DNA of 64,000 nucleotides from assembly GCA_949358305.1 (NCBI GenBank), contig OX442314.1, forward strand, positions 47,128,581-47,192,580. Reading direction: 5' to 3'. The notes under the pieces were generated by a model that was not told the origin of the DNA, did no database searches, and saw nothing but the letters and a program-made list of their open reading frames with translations. Each line of letters opens with the position of its first letter. Position 1 is the stretch's first letter. Shown one piece after another: positions 20,701-32,366 of the stretch. The DNA comes from Strigamia acuminata (lineage: Eukaryota > Arthropoda > Chilopoda > Geophilomorpha > Linotaeniidae). Position numbers and translations under genes: made by a program.

Positions 20701-23183
20701 ATTGTACCGTTAAAAGTGGTTCTGAGATTTGTTGTTGTTGTTTCGTTAGTATCCGGAAGTATGTGGCTCGTGGAGAATCGAAAATGTGCGAGATTTGACC
20801 ACCGGTTACGATAGCAGCCAAGCAAATAAGCAAGCTGTACGTTCCTAAATCTCTTGGAAATCGATTTAGCCGACGATTTGATTTGAGCATTTGATTTGAT
20901 TTGATTTGATTTTTCAGACACTACCAATTTGTAAATCGAGTCAAATGATCACTTTCACGTTTGCAAACGGCTGCGTAGCCACTTTGAGGACCAGTGGTAC
21001 CGAGCCAAAAGTCAAATACTACACGGAGTTTTGTGCGAAACCGAAACAAAAGTAATTTTGAATTTTGAATAGCGTTGTTGATGAAATATAGGCGCGTTGA
21101 TTTTTACGGTTTTTACCGTTTCTACCGTATTACCTCACATTAAGCCGCATGCCGGTATATTTTGAGTTATGCAGGCATGCCGATAAACCTCGTTTATAAC
21201 GGCATGCCGGTGTAAGAGAGTATAAATTTTTTTTTTAATGTTGAGCCAAAAACATGCTTAAAATGCATATTTAAATGTCCAAGATGTAGGAAATTGGCCT
21301 AAATTTTTACAAATTTTCCCAAAAGTTTTGTAGTAATCTTTAGAATATCAAGAAAACTTCAATTTCAAGCCCAAATTTTAACATAATTATTCATCTGGGC
21401 TCTGTTAAAGAAAAACACAAAAAAACCAGTTTTTTCACTCATACTGTCATGTTTCGTTGTATACCGGTATAATATTTTTGTTCCCAATTTTGAAAAGCTG
21501 GTAAACCCATGCCCAGCAGCATGCCGCTTTATGTGAGGTAATACGGTATAAACGGAATGGCATCAAAAACAGCCAAAACACCATTACCAAAAACCATTAC
21601 CAAAAGCCGTAAAAACCAAAACCAAGACTGGAGTAGTTTATGAATAGGTTTATGCTGGGTTTTGGTTTTTACAACCAAATTCAAATTAGCCGCCTCGAAA
21701 GTTAGATCGACGGATCGGACTTTACAAGTGTCATAAACACTTTCAGGTGAAGCATCGACCTCCCAGAATGTGAGTAAATGCTAGATTAGGTTTAAATAAG
21801 GGGCTGCAACCACATATTTATTGGTTAAATGAAAGAAAAGCAATGTTTATGCACCACTTACATGTGCCCGCGACGCAAGAACGATGCAACAAACGCTATA
21901 CTTCCAGCATCTCGGCCGTTTTCAAGTCTAGGTTTTCCAAGACGAGATCTCGTACGAGACCAAAACGCGCTATCAGGCGAGCTTTTGAAAGAAACCAACT
22001 TTTTTTATGTTAAAAAAAGTTTACAACGAGCTACAGCAGAAAGGAACGTAAAGTGAACGTTAAAGGTCTTAGCCGTTACGAGAAACAATAAAAAAAAAAA
22101 TACAAATCACGTTACAACTCGGAACGTGAATTGTACGTTTATTATTATATTGAAATCCCGTTTTGCCGAGACCGAAATCCTGAGGCTAAAAAAAATCGAG
22201 ATCTCTGAGACCAAGATTACGAGACGAGCGAGAACTGGAAGTATAAAGAAACGCGTCTAAAAACGAATGCATTCACGGTTAGGCATGTTGGGGTGGCGCT
22301 ACTGTCGCGAAAAATTATATCGTGAAAATGGAAAAACGCGAAAAAAAGAAATCGCGAAAAAAGAAAACTCGAAACTGTGTATGGAATTTACCAAATTTTT
22401 TAGCAATTTTAAATTCGCGATTTAATTGCGTGTGCAATTAAATCGCGAATCGCGGTACACAAATTTGCGGTAGCCCGTATTCGCGACACTTGGTCCAACG
22501 GTATTACAGATTCGCGTTATATGGATTCGCGATTGTTTTTTTCGCGATTTCTGGATTCGCGATATATTTTTTCGCGATTTCTGGATTCGAGATATATTTT
22601 TTCGCGACTGTAAATGCGCCCCGGCACGTTTTGCATACTATTTTGGCCGTTTTTATAAATGCTACCGTATTATCTCACATAAAGCGGCATGCCGTTGGGC
22701 ATGGGTTTACCAGGTTTTTAAAATTGCATGCAAAAAGTTTATACCGCCATGCCGATGTAAAGCGAAAAAGCAGGCTTTTTGTTTTTTTACTTAAAAGAGC
22801 CCGGATGAATAATTATGTTCGTTTTTGGCCTAAAATTTAAGTTTTCCTTATTTTCAGCAGATTTTTACTAAAATCTGGGTAAATTTATAGAAATTTAAGG
22901 CAATTTCTTACATTTTGAAGATCTAAAAAGGATTTTATGCCTGTTTTGGCTGAATTCTCATTTATAAAAATTTGTACTCGTTAAAAACGAGATTTATCGG
23001 CATGCCAGTATAACTCGCACTACACCGGCATGCGGCTTAATACGGTATAAACTGAAACTTTGAACATTTTCATTTGTTTGCAGTAACTGGAACGTTCTGG
23101 AGCAAGAACTGTCGGAAATGGTCAAAGGTATTATCGAGGAGTTCTTGCAACCTGCTGAAAATAACTTGGTGCCACGAGCTTAG
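17775..23183 (+). CDS. Pgm2: Phosphoglucomutase-2 type (phosphopentomutase / PGM2 family)
   Basis: This predicts 602 residues from 15 exons: 17775-17846, 17901-18000, 18091-18247, 18312-18504, 18570-18739, 19484-19673, 19750-19847, 19919-20016, 20088-20170, 20232-20325, 20398-20527, 20584-20686, 20750-20836, 20918-21051, 23084-23183. All introns are GT-AG, every phase joins, and the sum is 603 codons with the stop; vertebrate PGM2 is about 612. PGM2 enzymes convert ribose-1-phosphate and deoxyribose-1-phosphate to the 5-phosphates, with weaker phosphoglucomutase activity, in the cytosol. Visible motifs are the phosphoserine loop [13 protein letters not shown] (Ser about 156), metal loop DPDADR (about 313-318), sugar loop FEEAIG (about 414) and phosphate loop RTSGTEPK (about 549). 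Intron 5 holds a minisatellite and intron 14 four transposons; no exon is damaged. A PGM2L1-like glucose-1,6-bisphosphate synthase role cannot be excluded. Confidence 0.96.
18858..19157 (+). repeat. 20-bp minisatellite in Pgm2 intron 5
   Basis: About 15 nearly perfect copies of AAATTTGGGTAAATTTATAG fill most of intron 5 (18,740-19,483). Confidence 0.95.
21123..21548 (+). mobile_element. MITE family M2, copy 1 (Pgm2 intron 14)
   Basis: Terminal inverted repeats TACCGTATTACCTCACAT bound 426 bp containing several GGCATGCCG palindromes. A second copy lies at 22,663-23,046 in inverse orientation. No coding capacity is seen. Confidence 0.85.
21897..22245. mobile_element. Short TIR element in Pgm2 intron 14
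   Basis: TATACTTCCAG at 21,897 is matched by CTGGAAGTATA ending at 22,245, with further GAGACGAG-type similarity inside. It is about 349 bp and non-coding. Confidence 0.55.
22290..22624. mobile_element. TCGCGA-rich inverted element in Pgm2 intron 14
   Basis: The ends resemble GGCGC followed closely by CTGTCGCGAAAAA and its inverse. The interior is rich in TTCGCGAT and AATCGCGAA motifs, which can fold. The boundaries are approximate. Confidence 0.5.
22663..23046 (-). mobile_element. MITE family M2, copy 2 (Pgm2 intron 14)
   Basis: 384 bp with the same ends as copy 1, inverted relative to it. It ends only 37 bp before the last exon at 23,084. Confidence 0.85.
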
Positions 23184-23604
23184 GATTGCCCCTAGCATCA
23201 ATTGACACGAATACGAATACAAATAATCAACCGGAAAATAGGAAATAGTGGTCAAGATCAGTGCCAATGTTTTAGTCAGCTTAGTTCCTCTTTGATTTGA
23301 AATAATTTTAGTTTCAATTTTGTTTTATTCATCCTGTTTGAGTTTTTTGCGGACAAATTTAGTCCCGGATTCTTCTAGTTGTATTAGTTCCTATTTCTCT
23401 TCTGTTCTCGTGCATCCACTTTTTTGTTCTTTTTTTGTTTTCTCATAGTCAGCCCAATTTTTATGGAAAAGTACAGTTGTAAATATTGTTTAATTGTTTG
23501 ATTTTGAGAATGAGAAATTCTTACTTTATTCTTTGACGAAATCGAATTTTTATTTTTATTTTTAATTCAAGTTATGTTTGTAAAAATCTCAGGAATGGGT
23601 GTTG

Positions 23605-23610
23605 AATAAA
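23605..23610 (+). terminator. Poly(A) signal, Pgm2
   Basis: AATAAA lies 422 bp after the stop codon in an AT-rich 3' region and is a plausible 3'-end signal. Confidence 0.5.
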
Positions 23611-24205
23611 AGCTGACTGAGGCGAGTTACTTGGAGATCACAGTTGCAGTCCTTAATCCAGATTAGCTTGAGAAATTGTCGCGTAAATACGGCACCTGTG
23701 AGCAACTAATAGAATTTTCAAACACCAAATCCAACCACTGAAGAAAAAACACAAAATTTACCATATATTCACAATAAAACAGTAATTTCACTCAATTTTC
23801 CCTTTTGAAAGACTAAATATCTGCATGTCTTACGTGTAAACCACTTAATTCCATCAACTGTGAAGTTTAACAAACAAAATACATTCATTTTTCAAATTTT
23901 AAAACCCGAAATAAAGCAACAATTGAATCATTCAAGGTTAGGAAATGAATTACTAATACTGGTAAGTAATTTTAAATTAATTTATGATAAAATTCAAGCC
24001 TGCAGCTGTTAATTTGTTAGTTTTCACTGTCGTGTGATTTTTATGTTTTATTTACGATCAGGAAGAAGTCGTATTACTTGAAATAAAATAAAAAGAAAAT
24101 AACAAAATCGGCTGTCAATTGACAGGTAATTGATTGACTTAGGATTTTTTGGGGTTTCTGTGGAAATAACCACTCTGAATAATTTAATATCGAAAGATGA
24201 ATGAA
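23611..24205. other. Spacer between Pgm2 and thioesterase copy A
   Basis: AT-rich, with no gene recognised. The two genes converge here: Pgm2 on plus, the thioesterase on minus. Confidence 0.5.
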
Positions 24206-24310
24206 ATTTTTGTTTTAATTTTCCTTACAATTTATTAATACAAAAATGCAATAAGTACACAAATACGGAATAAAGATAAAAATCGTATAGTTATAGGTAT
24301 TTATTTATTT

Positions 24311-26317
24311 TTATGGGGCAACAGCTAAATGAGGAAGAATGTAATTTGCAATAACACTGGCATTGTTATGCCAATCAGGATGACGGACACCTGGAACAGT
24401 ATATCGTGTAACTGCACCACGCCTGTCCAGTGTCTGGAGGCAAATGCAGTCATTTAAATAAATCTAAAAAAGAATAATAACACATATAATAAATAATAAT
24501 AAATTAAAAGTTTATTTAAATTAACATGATTGTGAAATAATTCACCCGGTAGGTGTTCGGCCGAACACCTTGTATACAGTACTTACCGATTGCCGAACCA
24601 TGTCTGTTACTATTCCATTGGCATCGTCGTAGCCAAATAACCTTAAACAGAGCAACAACTTTAAACTGTTGTATGAATGTAGTAGAAACATAATTACGCC
24701 GATTGCCACGGTACAACGACTCCATCATCTGGACCTCCAATAAGCACTAATTGGCCCAACTTGCACATAGCAGTTTTAAATTCTGCATATAACAAAAGAA
24801 TGATGTAAGAAACCGAAAACAAAAATAACACCTAATGATAAATGGTAATACGTTGATTTTTGTCATGAGAATATTCATTGTTTATACTTGCTAGAAACCG
24901 CCCTTCCTTTTTGTATCTAACCATATCTCGTGGATCTATAATAATAAAAATTAATTTTATGAAAATACAAATATTTGTTCTTTATATTTTATTTTACCTT
25001 TCCAGAAACCACCGACGGAGTCCCTAAAATAAAAATTAAACCTGCGGTCACTACTGAAAATTTTATGGTTTTATCTTTAGGTGCATATTTTCAAAGTCTC
25101 TATTTTTTTTTCTAAACAGAATTCTACCAAAAACATGTGTGAGTGTTCGGACGAATGCCTCGTAGTCAGGGGACACAAGATGTTGGACACAACACACACG
25201 ATCAGAATTACACGAAATACGCGAGACACACACAAACCATATAAACAGATACTTCGAATGCATCCAGGGGCGGATCTAGCTTTTCAGGGGCCCTAGGTTT
25301 TTTTGGAGCCCCTTTATCGAAATTTTTAATAGCAAACTTTATTTTTTTTTTTTTTTTTAGCGACCTTTCTTTTTTTTTTTTTTTTTTTTTAGTACATTGC
25401 CCTGTGTCTTGGGGGGGGGGGGGGCTAGAATTTGGGGACCCTGGGCTCAAGCCCCATTAGCCCTACGCTAGATCTGCCCCTGAATGCACCTATGTTGCTC
25501 AAATGTTTCCACGTAAAACTTACGAATATTTTTCTTCATTTCCTACGCTGAACACCGAGTTCGGAGTATAAAACTCTACAAAATATTAAATAACTTTTAA
25601 AATCTAACTGGTTTTTTTAATGAAAAGAAAGTGTTTTCCAACTCTCTGACCTCCGTGAAAACCATTCTGCGGTGACGATAAAGATATAAATCTTTCCACT
25701 GTATGATTTGGCAATGATTCAATAACCCCTCGTGCAATCAGACCCCCTGCAAACAAAACCAACAATCAATTAATTTTGACCGTATATTCAACATCTGAAA
25801 ATATACCCTGAGAGTATCCAATAAGATTTATTGGGCCAGGGTTAGTTCGCATAAACCCTGCCACAACTTCATAAAACTCCGCAACTTGACGCCACATCGG
25901 AAGAAAACTTCCATCTCCGAAGTTGAGGTCAAAAACGGTGACTACCGATCCTGGCATTGCCTACAAAACAGAACACAAACCGTAACAAATGGCTTTACAC
26001 ATTATATGCAGAACTAAACAGTACAAAATGCATTTTTAGCTGCGTTTCAGCTATAGCAATTGTGGTAATCCCAAATTACTATTAATAAAGGAGTTTCCTT
26101 AAACAAGATAATTTTGTAATGATTTTATTGGATGTCCTCTTCCCTGCCCTGCATTTCTAATTTTTATACTTACAGCTGTTATTTGGCCGCTCAAAAACTC
26201 CATCTTATCAGTGGCATTAAACATAATGCCGTGAATAATTGCAGTGGGTCTGTACACCGAAGTGCAACAACTTAGCCATAATGTGAGAACTGTTATCTGA
26301 AATACAGCGTTGTTCAT
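24311..26317 (-). CDS. Lysosomal palmitoyl-thioesterase type (PPT2-like), copy A
   Basis: This predicts 282 residues from nine minus-strand exons: 26317-26174, 25960-25807, 25746-25651, 25575-25524, 25023-24998, 24935-24852, 24782-24698, 24641-24587, 24463-24311. Every junction is GT-AG and in phase. A hydrophobic signal peptide (about residues 1-20) points to the secretory or lysosomal route. The alpha/beta-hydrolase triad is visible: Ser98 in GYSQG, Asp205 in GGPDDGVVVPW and His260 in VRHPDWH. The GGPDDG block and triad spacing resemble PPT2 more than PPT1; PPT enzymes cleave fatty-acyl thioesters and are usually about 300 residues. Intron 4 is swollen by a hAT-type insertion. The substrate cannot be told from sequence. 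Confidence 0.9.
25265..25482. mobile_element. hAT-type MITE in intron 4 of thioesterase copy A
   Basis: Ends CAGGGGCGGATCTAGC and GCTAGATCTGCCCCTG flank T- and G-homopolymer-rich sequence. The 8-bp flanks AATGCATC and AATGCACC differ at one base, as expected for an aged hAT target duplication. It sits within a larger insert (about 25,070-25,500) that is absent from the other gene copy. Confidence 0.85.
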
Positions 26318-26652
26318 TTTTGGAGTTATGACCAGTTTCTTTGGGAGTGAGGACCAGTGTGTAAATTTATATCATACATTCACATGGTGAGCAAACCTAA
26401 CTCGGAAATCCTTAGCTTGTGTTAATGATATGTTAATTATATCTTCCCCGTTGTTCAGCACTATGGATGTGTGTCCCCGACGCCAACATAATTCCCTGGT
26501 ATTTTTTGTACTTATTGCATATATTTATTTATTCCATGTAAGCAAAATTCTGCGACCATTGACATGGCCTCAGCAAATCCCAGTTATTGATATGATAAGC
26601 AAGCAGGAAAAAGAATGCTTTTGAGATGTATACAACGAGAATTAGTACCATA

Positions 26653-27520
26653 CCAATCCATTCATATCATGATTTAAAGGATACAAAAATGGCGCAGCCA
26701 ATTTTTTTTTCCCCCAGTTTGGAAGGTATGAGCAAAGGAGCGATTCGAAAATGGAACTAACTATTGATGTTCGAATCCAAGATGGATTCCAGTCCGAATA
26801 CGAGATGGATTCTAGTTGGCTGTTGTCTCTCGGTCGTTGCTCGTGTTTTTCCATCAGTGTCATTTTGGGCTTTGCTCGGCAAGGAGTTTTTTTTTTGGGT
26901 TTGTAAAGACTGAAATTTAAACCTTCTTGGAATTTTAATGTTCTAATATTGATTCTATTGAATTACTCTTTGTTTATTTAATAAATAGTCATACGTAAGT
27001 TTATTTATCGTACTTAAAACCTTATACATTTGTATTTATTCGAATCTGGCGCGTATTTAATCAAATAGCGCCATTAAAGTGTACGGTTTTATAACCGTCA
27101 CATAGTGTTAGAAGACTAATGGCCTGATGCAAACATATTTTTATGCAGGATGCTGCAGAGAGGTACCCAGTACAGGAAGTTCTGACCTAGTCGGATACAA
27201 AAGAGAATTCCTTTGCTAGTTGAACGCCTTGTCCAGAGGATGTGACTTTTTTTTACCATGTCTGCAATAAACATTCACAAATTAATGTCAATTGATAAAC
27301 ACTACATCCATCTAAATGCAGGCTTACAAGACCAAAATAATTTACAAATTTAATGCTTACAACTCCTTGCCGTAAAAATGGCACACTCGATTTTATTTCT
27401 GTCTTTCCATTTTCTAATTGGGAATTGAAGACAAACATACAAAATGATAACCTAAGCTATTTATGTCACTGTTGAATTTGAAATAAAACACTTGTTAGTT
27501 AACTATTGAACTGATCAGTC
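26653..27520. other. Spacer with LTR-like fragment
   Basis: No gene is supported. About 26,940-27,115 resembles 36,140-36,285 and ends in the inverse of TGTGACGGTTATAAA, like an LTR end on the minus strand. Confidence 0.4.
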
Positions 27521-28069
27521 ATAGTGAGTTTGCGGTTGCCAATTGTTCCTTATAATTATGAGTTACAAGCTCATAATTATAAAATTGGACTTATAACATA
27601 ACGTAACTCCTCAATTTTTACACTATTTTGTAAAATAAGGGAGCCAATCAGATCGCTTAACACTATTTTAAGCTCCTCCCACTATTGCAAATGGCGCTGA
27701 TGGTGCTAATAGAAATTCAAAATGGCTGCCTGACCTGTTTCAACAATCAGCCTCAATCACAATTTCTTTCTGCCATCGAAGGATAGAAACAACTAAAATC
27801 ATTCCAGGTAAGCAAATAAATGAACTGGAAGACAATTTCATGTCTGAAAACTGTCAAATTAGTAAAACTACAGATTTTCATTTTCTTTTGCATATGGATT
27901 TGTTCTACCATTACATGCAAGAGATTTGTACTGTTCACATGGTATTTATAAGTATAATTTATAAAATATTTATTGTACCGCAAGTGCCTATTTCAAGAAG
28001 GAATTATAATTATAATTATGAGCTTGTAACTCATAATTATAAGGAACAATTGGCAACCGCAAACTCACT
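27521..28069. mobile_element. TIR element between the thioesterase copies
   Basis: Terminal inverted repeats of about 57 bp begin AGTGAGTTTGCGGTTGCCAA at both ends (27,521 and 28,069). The interior is non-coding; a short plus-strand frame at 27,840 shows no family features. Confidence 0.85.
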
Positions 28070-28198
28070 AATCATTTATTCATTCCTGATAATTCAAAAT
28101 TTTTATTTTTAATTTTCCTTACAATTTATTAATACAAAAATGCAATAAGTACACAAATACGAAATACAGATAAAAATCGTATAGTTATAGGTAATTAT

Positions 28199-30196
28199 TT
28201 ATGTTGATGCTGGCATGAGAGCTAAATGAGGAAGAATGTAATTTGCAATAACACTGGCATTTTTATGCCAATCAGGATGACGGACACCTGGAACAGTATA
28301 TCGTGTAATTGCACCACGCCTGTCCAGTGTCTGGAGGCAAATGCAGTCATTTAAATAAATCTAAAAAAGAATAATAACACATATATAATAAATAATAATA
28401 AATTCATAATATAATCAAAAGTTTATTTAAATTAACATGATTGTGAAATAATTCACCCGATAGGTGTTCGGCCGGACACCGTGTATACAGTACTTACCGA
28501 TTGCCGTTCCATGTCTGTTGCTATTCCATTGGCATCGTCGAAGCCAAATAACCTTAAAAAGAGCAACAACTTTAAACTGTTGTAGGATTGTAATAGAAAC
28601 ATAATTACGCCGATTGCCACGGTACAACGACTCCATCATCTGGACCTCCAATAAGCACTAATTGGCCCAACTTGCACATAGCACTTCTAAATTCTGCAAA
28701 TAGCAAAGAATGACGTGGGAAACCGAAAACAAAAACAACAGCTAATTTGATAAATAGTAATTACGTTGATTTTTGCCATGAGCATAGTCATTGTTTAAAC
28801 ATGCTAGAAACCGCCCTTCTTTTTTGTATCGAATCATATCTCGTGGATCTATTAAATAATAATAATTAATCTTATGAAAATACAAATATTAGTTCTTTAT
28901 TTATTTTTTACCTTTCCAGAAACCAGCGACGGAGCCCCTAAAATATAAATTAAACCTGCGGTCACGACTGAAAATTTTGTTAAAATATTTCCACCTAAAA
29001 CTTACGAATATTTTTCTTCATTTCCTACGTTGAATATTGTGTTCGGAACAAAAAGGTCTATAAAATATTAAATAACTTTTAAAATCTCACTATACTCGAG
29101 TTACACTCAAAAAGGCATCTCACAATGTGTACTCCCATTGGTCGAGCCAGTTTACTACTAACTCCAGACTGTATACTACTACTAGGAGAAGTAGTTTTGT
29201 TTTTTATTTATTGTTGTGATTGTTATGACTAATTTAGTTTATGTTATTTTGATTTTATTTAATAAAAAAATGCTATTTCCATCATTAAAATGAGGTTTTA
29301 CACATTAAAAAATGTCAAACTCATGTTTGTTGTGTTTATTGCTTACATCGTCTGGAAGTTTGAATTTTAGGCCGTTGCCTAAGCAATCGATTGCAATGTC
29401 TGTACATTCTAATGCAATTCTGGTGTTTGGGTCTACTTTTCCGGATCGCTACACCAGTAAACTGGCTCGACCAATGGGAGTACACCTTGTAAAGTGCCTT
29501 TTTGAGTGCAACTCGAGTATAGTATTTTCTTTTGTTTAATTGCTTAATGGAAAGAAAATGTTTTCCAACTCACTGACCTCCGTGAAAACCATTCTGTGGC
29601 GACGACAAAGATATAAATCTTTCCACCGTATGATTTGGCATTGATTCAATAAGCGCTCGTGCAATCAGACCCCCTGATACAAAACCAACAATCAATTAAT
29701 TTTCGCCATTAATTAATTAATTCTACATCTGAAAATATACCCTGAGAGTATCCAATAAGATTTATTGGGCCAGGGTTAGTTCGCATAAAATTTGCCAGTA
29801 TGGGATAAAAGTCCGCAACTTGACGCCACATCGGAAGAAAACTTTCAACTCTGAAGTTGATTTTAAAAATATCGACTGTCGAGTCTGCCCCCTACAAAAC
29901 AGAACATAAAATGCATTTTTTAGCCAAAACTGCGTTTCAGCTACAGCAATAAGACTGATATCCCATTTCAGAATTTCCATGGGCCCTGTAAGTTGTCTTA
30001 AGTGCTTTGCCTACCCTGCATTTCTAATTTTTATACTTACAGATGGTGAGTTTAGTATTTCCCTCTGCAAATCCTCCATCTCATCACTTTGATTAAACAT
30101 AATGCCGTGAATAATTGCAGTGGGTCTGTACACTGCAGTGCAACAACTTAGCCATAATGTGAGAACTGTTATAATCTGAAATACAGCGTTGTTCAT
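28199..30196 (-). CDS. Lysosomal palmitoyl-thioesterase type (PPT2-like), copy B
   Basis: This predicts 288 residues from nine minus-strand exons: 30196-30041, 29891-29741, 29673-29578, 29057-29006, 28937-28912, 28848-28765, 28693-28609, 28552-28498, 28360-28199. All junctions are GT-AG, in phase and free of stops. The signal peptide and triad are kept (Ser101, Asp208, His263 by the same motifs as copy A). Divergence is concentrated at the exon 1/exon 2 boundary and the first half of exon 2, where copy A reads VVTVFDLNF and copy B TVDIFKINF, and at the extreme C-terminus, which is three residues longer. Intron 3 carries a TA-type MITE. Both copies look functional, and the divergence hints at different substrate surfaces. 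Confidence 0.88.
29091..29522. mobile_element. MITE in intron 3 of thioesterase copy B
   Basis: Inverted ends of about 60 bp begin TACTCGAGTT and include GGTCGAGCCAGTTTA. TA dinucleotides flank the ends, as for Tc1/mariner-type insertions. Intron 3 of copy A is only 75 bp and lacks it. Confidence 0.8.
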
Positions 30197-30495
30197 TTTC
30201 GGAGTTAAGACCAGTTTGTTTGGGAGTGAGGATCAGTGTGTAAATTTATATCATACATTCGCATGGTGAGCAAACGTAACTCGGAAATCCTTAGCTTGTG
30301 TTAATGATATGTTAATTATATCTTCCCCGTTGTTCAGCACTAGGGATGTGTGTCCCCGACGCATATATTTATTTATTCCATGTAAACAAAATTCTGCGAC
30401 CATTGTCATGGCCACAGCAAATCCCAGTTATAGATATGATAAACAGCAGGAAAAAGTGTGCTTTTGAGATGTATACAACGAAAATTAGTACCATA

Positions 30496-32366
30496 GCGAA
30501 TTATTATAATACGAGCACGTAGTTACAGTCAGGGAATAAAGTTTAGCTTCACCATATTTTTTTTTAGGTTTATGCTATACTCTGTCCATGTATAACTTGG
30601 GCCTATTTCAGATTGGCTGAGCCTTTTCATAGTGTAGCGGTACAAAAAATACGGTAGATCAAAACAATGGTTGCCATTTTGACTGCTTTCCAGACAAAAC
30701 AACCAATAAAAAAAATTTGAAAATTGTTTTGTTCCCTGGAAGAAGTTGACAGGTTATATATTACAATTGTCAGCCCTGATTGGCTGTTGCACAAAACGTT
30801 TCTGAACGTCGTATCGTTCATACGACGTTCCTAACAAGTGTCCTCTGGCAGTGTATTGGGCGAAACACACAATGTCCGACAGATTCTATATTTAAATATG
30901 TAAATGATTTTTGCACAACAACTTGAACCATTCTTGATCTTCACACATTGCCCATCGCTTCTCTCCATCAAAGAGCATTCATCAAAACTGCGATTTCCTT
31001 ATGGAAATACGACCCGAGAATCCCCCAAACACTCACTAATTATCGCTATGAAAACATACTCTACGAGAAACGCATACTTCGTGGCGATTCGTTTTTTGAT
31101 GTTTTCTATGTCATAATGAGGTGCAGAAATTCTGAAACCAAGCTCATTTTGAAGAGCGGACAATTCCGCACATTTGAATTTAAACTTGCAACCTACTATC
31201 TCGGTAGAACCTCCACGTGTGACAGTGACGACCTTAAACGCTACCAAATCGTAGTAAAATATTGAATTGATACTATCATCCAGAAGAATGAGAATGGTAT
31301 GTTTGATATGGAGCTTAACATATTAATATTGAGTCCCAGGTCTCCGAATGTGCCCAAAATCTCCTCTTACATTCGGACGAAATCGAAAGCTGCTGCCTCT
31401 AAACGAGGCTGGATATTGTCCTCTCGGTGGCCGGTTTGTCCCCGGTTTTGCAGTCAACATTTGCATTGTAGTGTCGATGAATTAGATTTATGAAAAGAAA
31501 TAATTCGGATTGTTATATATAGAAAGTTTGAATAATTGAAATCGAAATGATCAATGTGAAAGTCAATTTTGGACGCGTCATTTAATAAAACGTTGAAAAC
31601 ATTAAAAACTTTTTTAATTCCGTAATTAAGATTTTTTATTTTAAACGTGGGCTTGAATTGGCTCGACTGATATAAAGGCGCCGTGCATTGCCGTGAAGTG
31701 TAAAAGGACAGGTGAGACAACCAACCGTAGCAATTTCCTGATGGAGTTGTATAAATGTTCAGAGATATTGGCATGCTGGACACGCAGTTGAGGACAATAT
31801 GAACAATACCGAAAGCAATGTTATTTTTAATAATCTGTTTGTCAAATACAGTAAACACAAAAAGGTGTAAGCAGAAAAGAGATTTTTACATTTAATTTGC
31901 AATTCGGGTTTTACATGTTTCGTTTGATGGCTGATGTTTTAATAAATAGACTCACTTGTCAGTTTGAGCAGAAAACAAAATCGTTGTTGGTTTATTTCCT
32001 CAACTGTGCGAACTGCACGAACTTGAAAATGACCGGGAAGGTCGTGTACATAAAAAATACGTCATGCAGACGTTTTCATTACAAAATACAACATCAGTCG
32101 TCAAAAACTACTACTTAACTAACCATAGGAACAAGCATTATCTCTAAAAACCATTAACATCGACTTAAAAATTGAGAAATTAAGCTAGAGAAAAAAATAC
32201 ATTTCAACACATTTATGTTTTCTAAACTTATCAGTTAAAAAAGGTAATAATACGATAATCATATTTTAAAAATCCGAAATGAAATACACAAATAAAATTA
32301 GAAATTAATTAAACGTGGTGAATTTAAGAGTTATAAACGTGATGTAATAAGCAAATGCAAAAGTTT
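30496..32366. other. Intergenic region, no supported gene
   Basis: Several frames of 60-134 codons occur (for example plus 30,948-31,265 and minus 31,454-31,858) but show no signal, domain or splice context that I can defend. Mildly GC-richer patches near 31,320-31,460 may be a decayed gene or element. Confidence 0.35.

Larger units (their letters stand above)
24206..26652. repeat. Segmental duplication, unit A
   Basis: From about 24,206 to 26,652 the sequence matches about 28,100-30,495 in the same orientation, including 3' flank, all introns and about 300 bp upstream of the start codon. Differences are point changes plus copy-specific insertions. Confidence 0.85.
28100..30495. repeat. Segmental duplication, unit B
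   Basis: Partner of the unit at 24,206-26,652. The copied region covers the whole gene and its upstream flank. Confidence 0.85.

Noticed and set aside
30948-31265. 105-codon plus-strand frame
   Set aside because: No recognised domain, splice context or codon signal; kept only as a note for the intergenic region.
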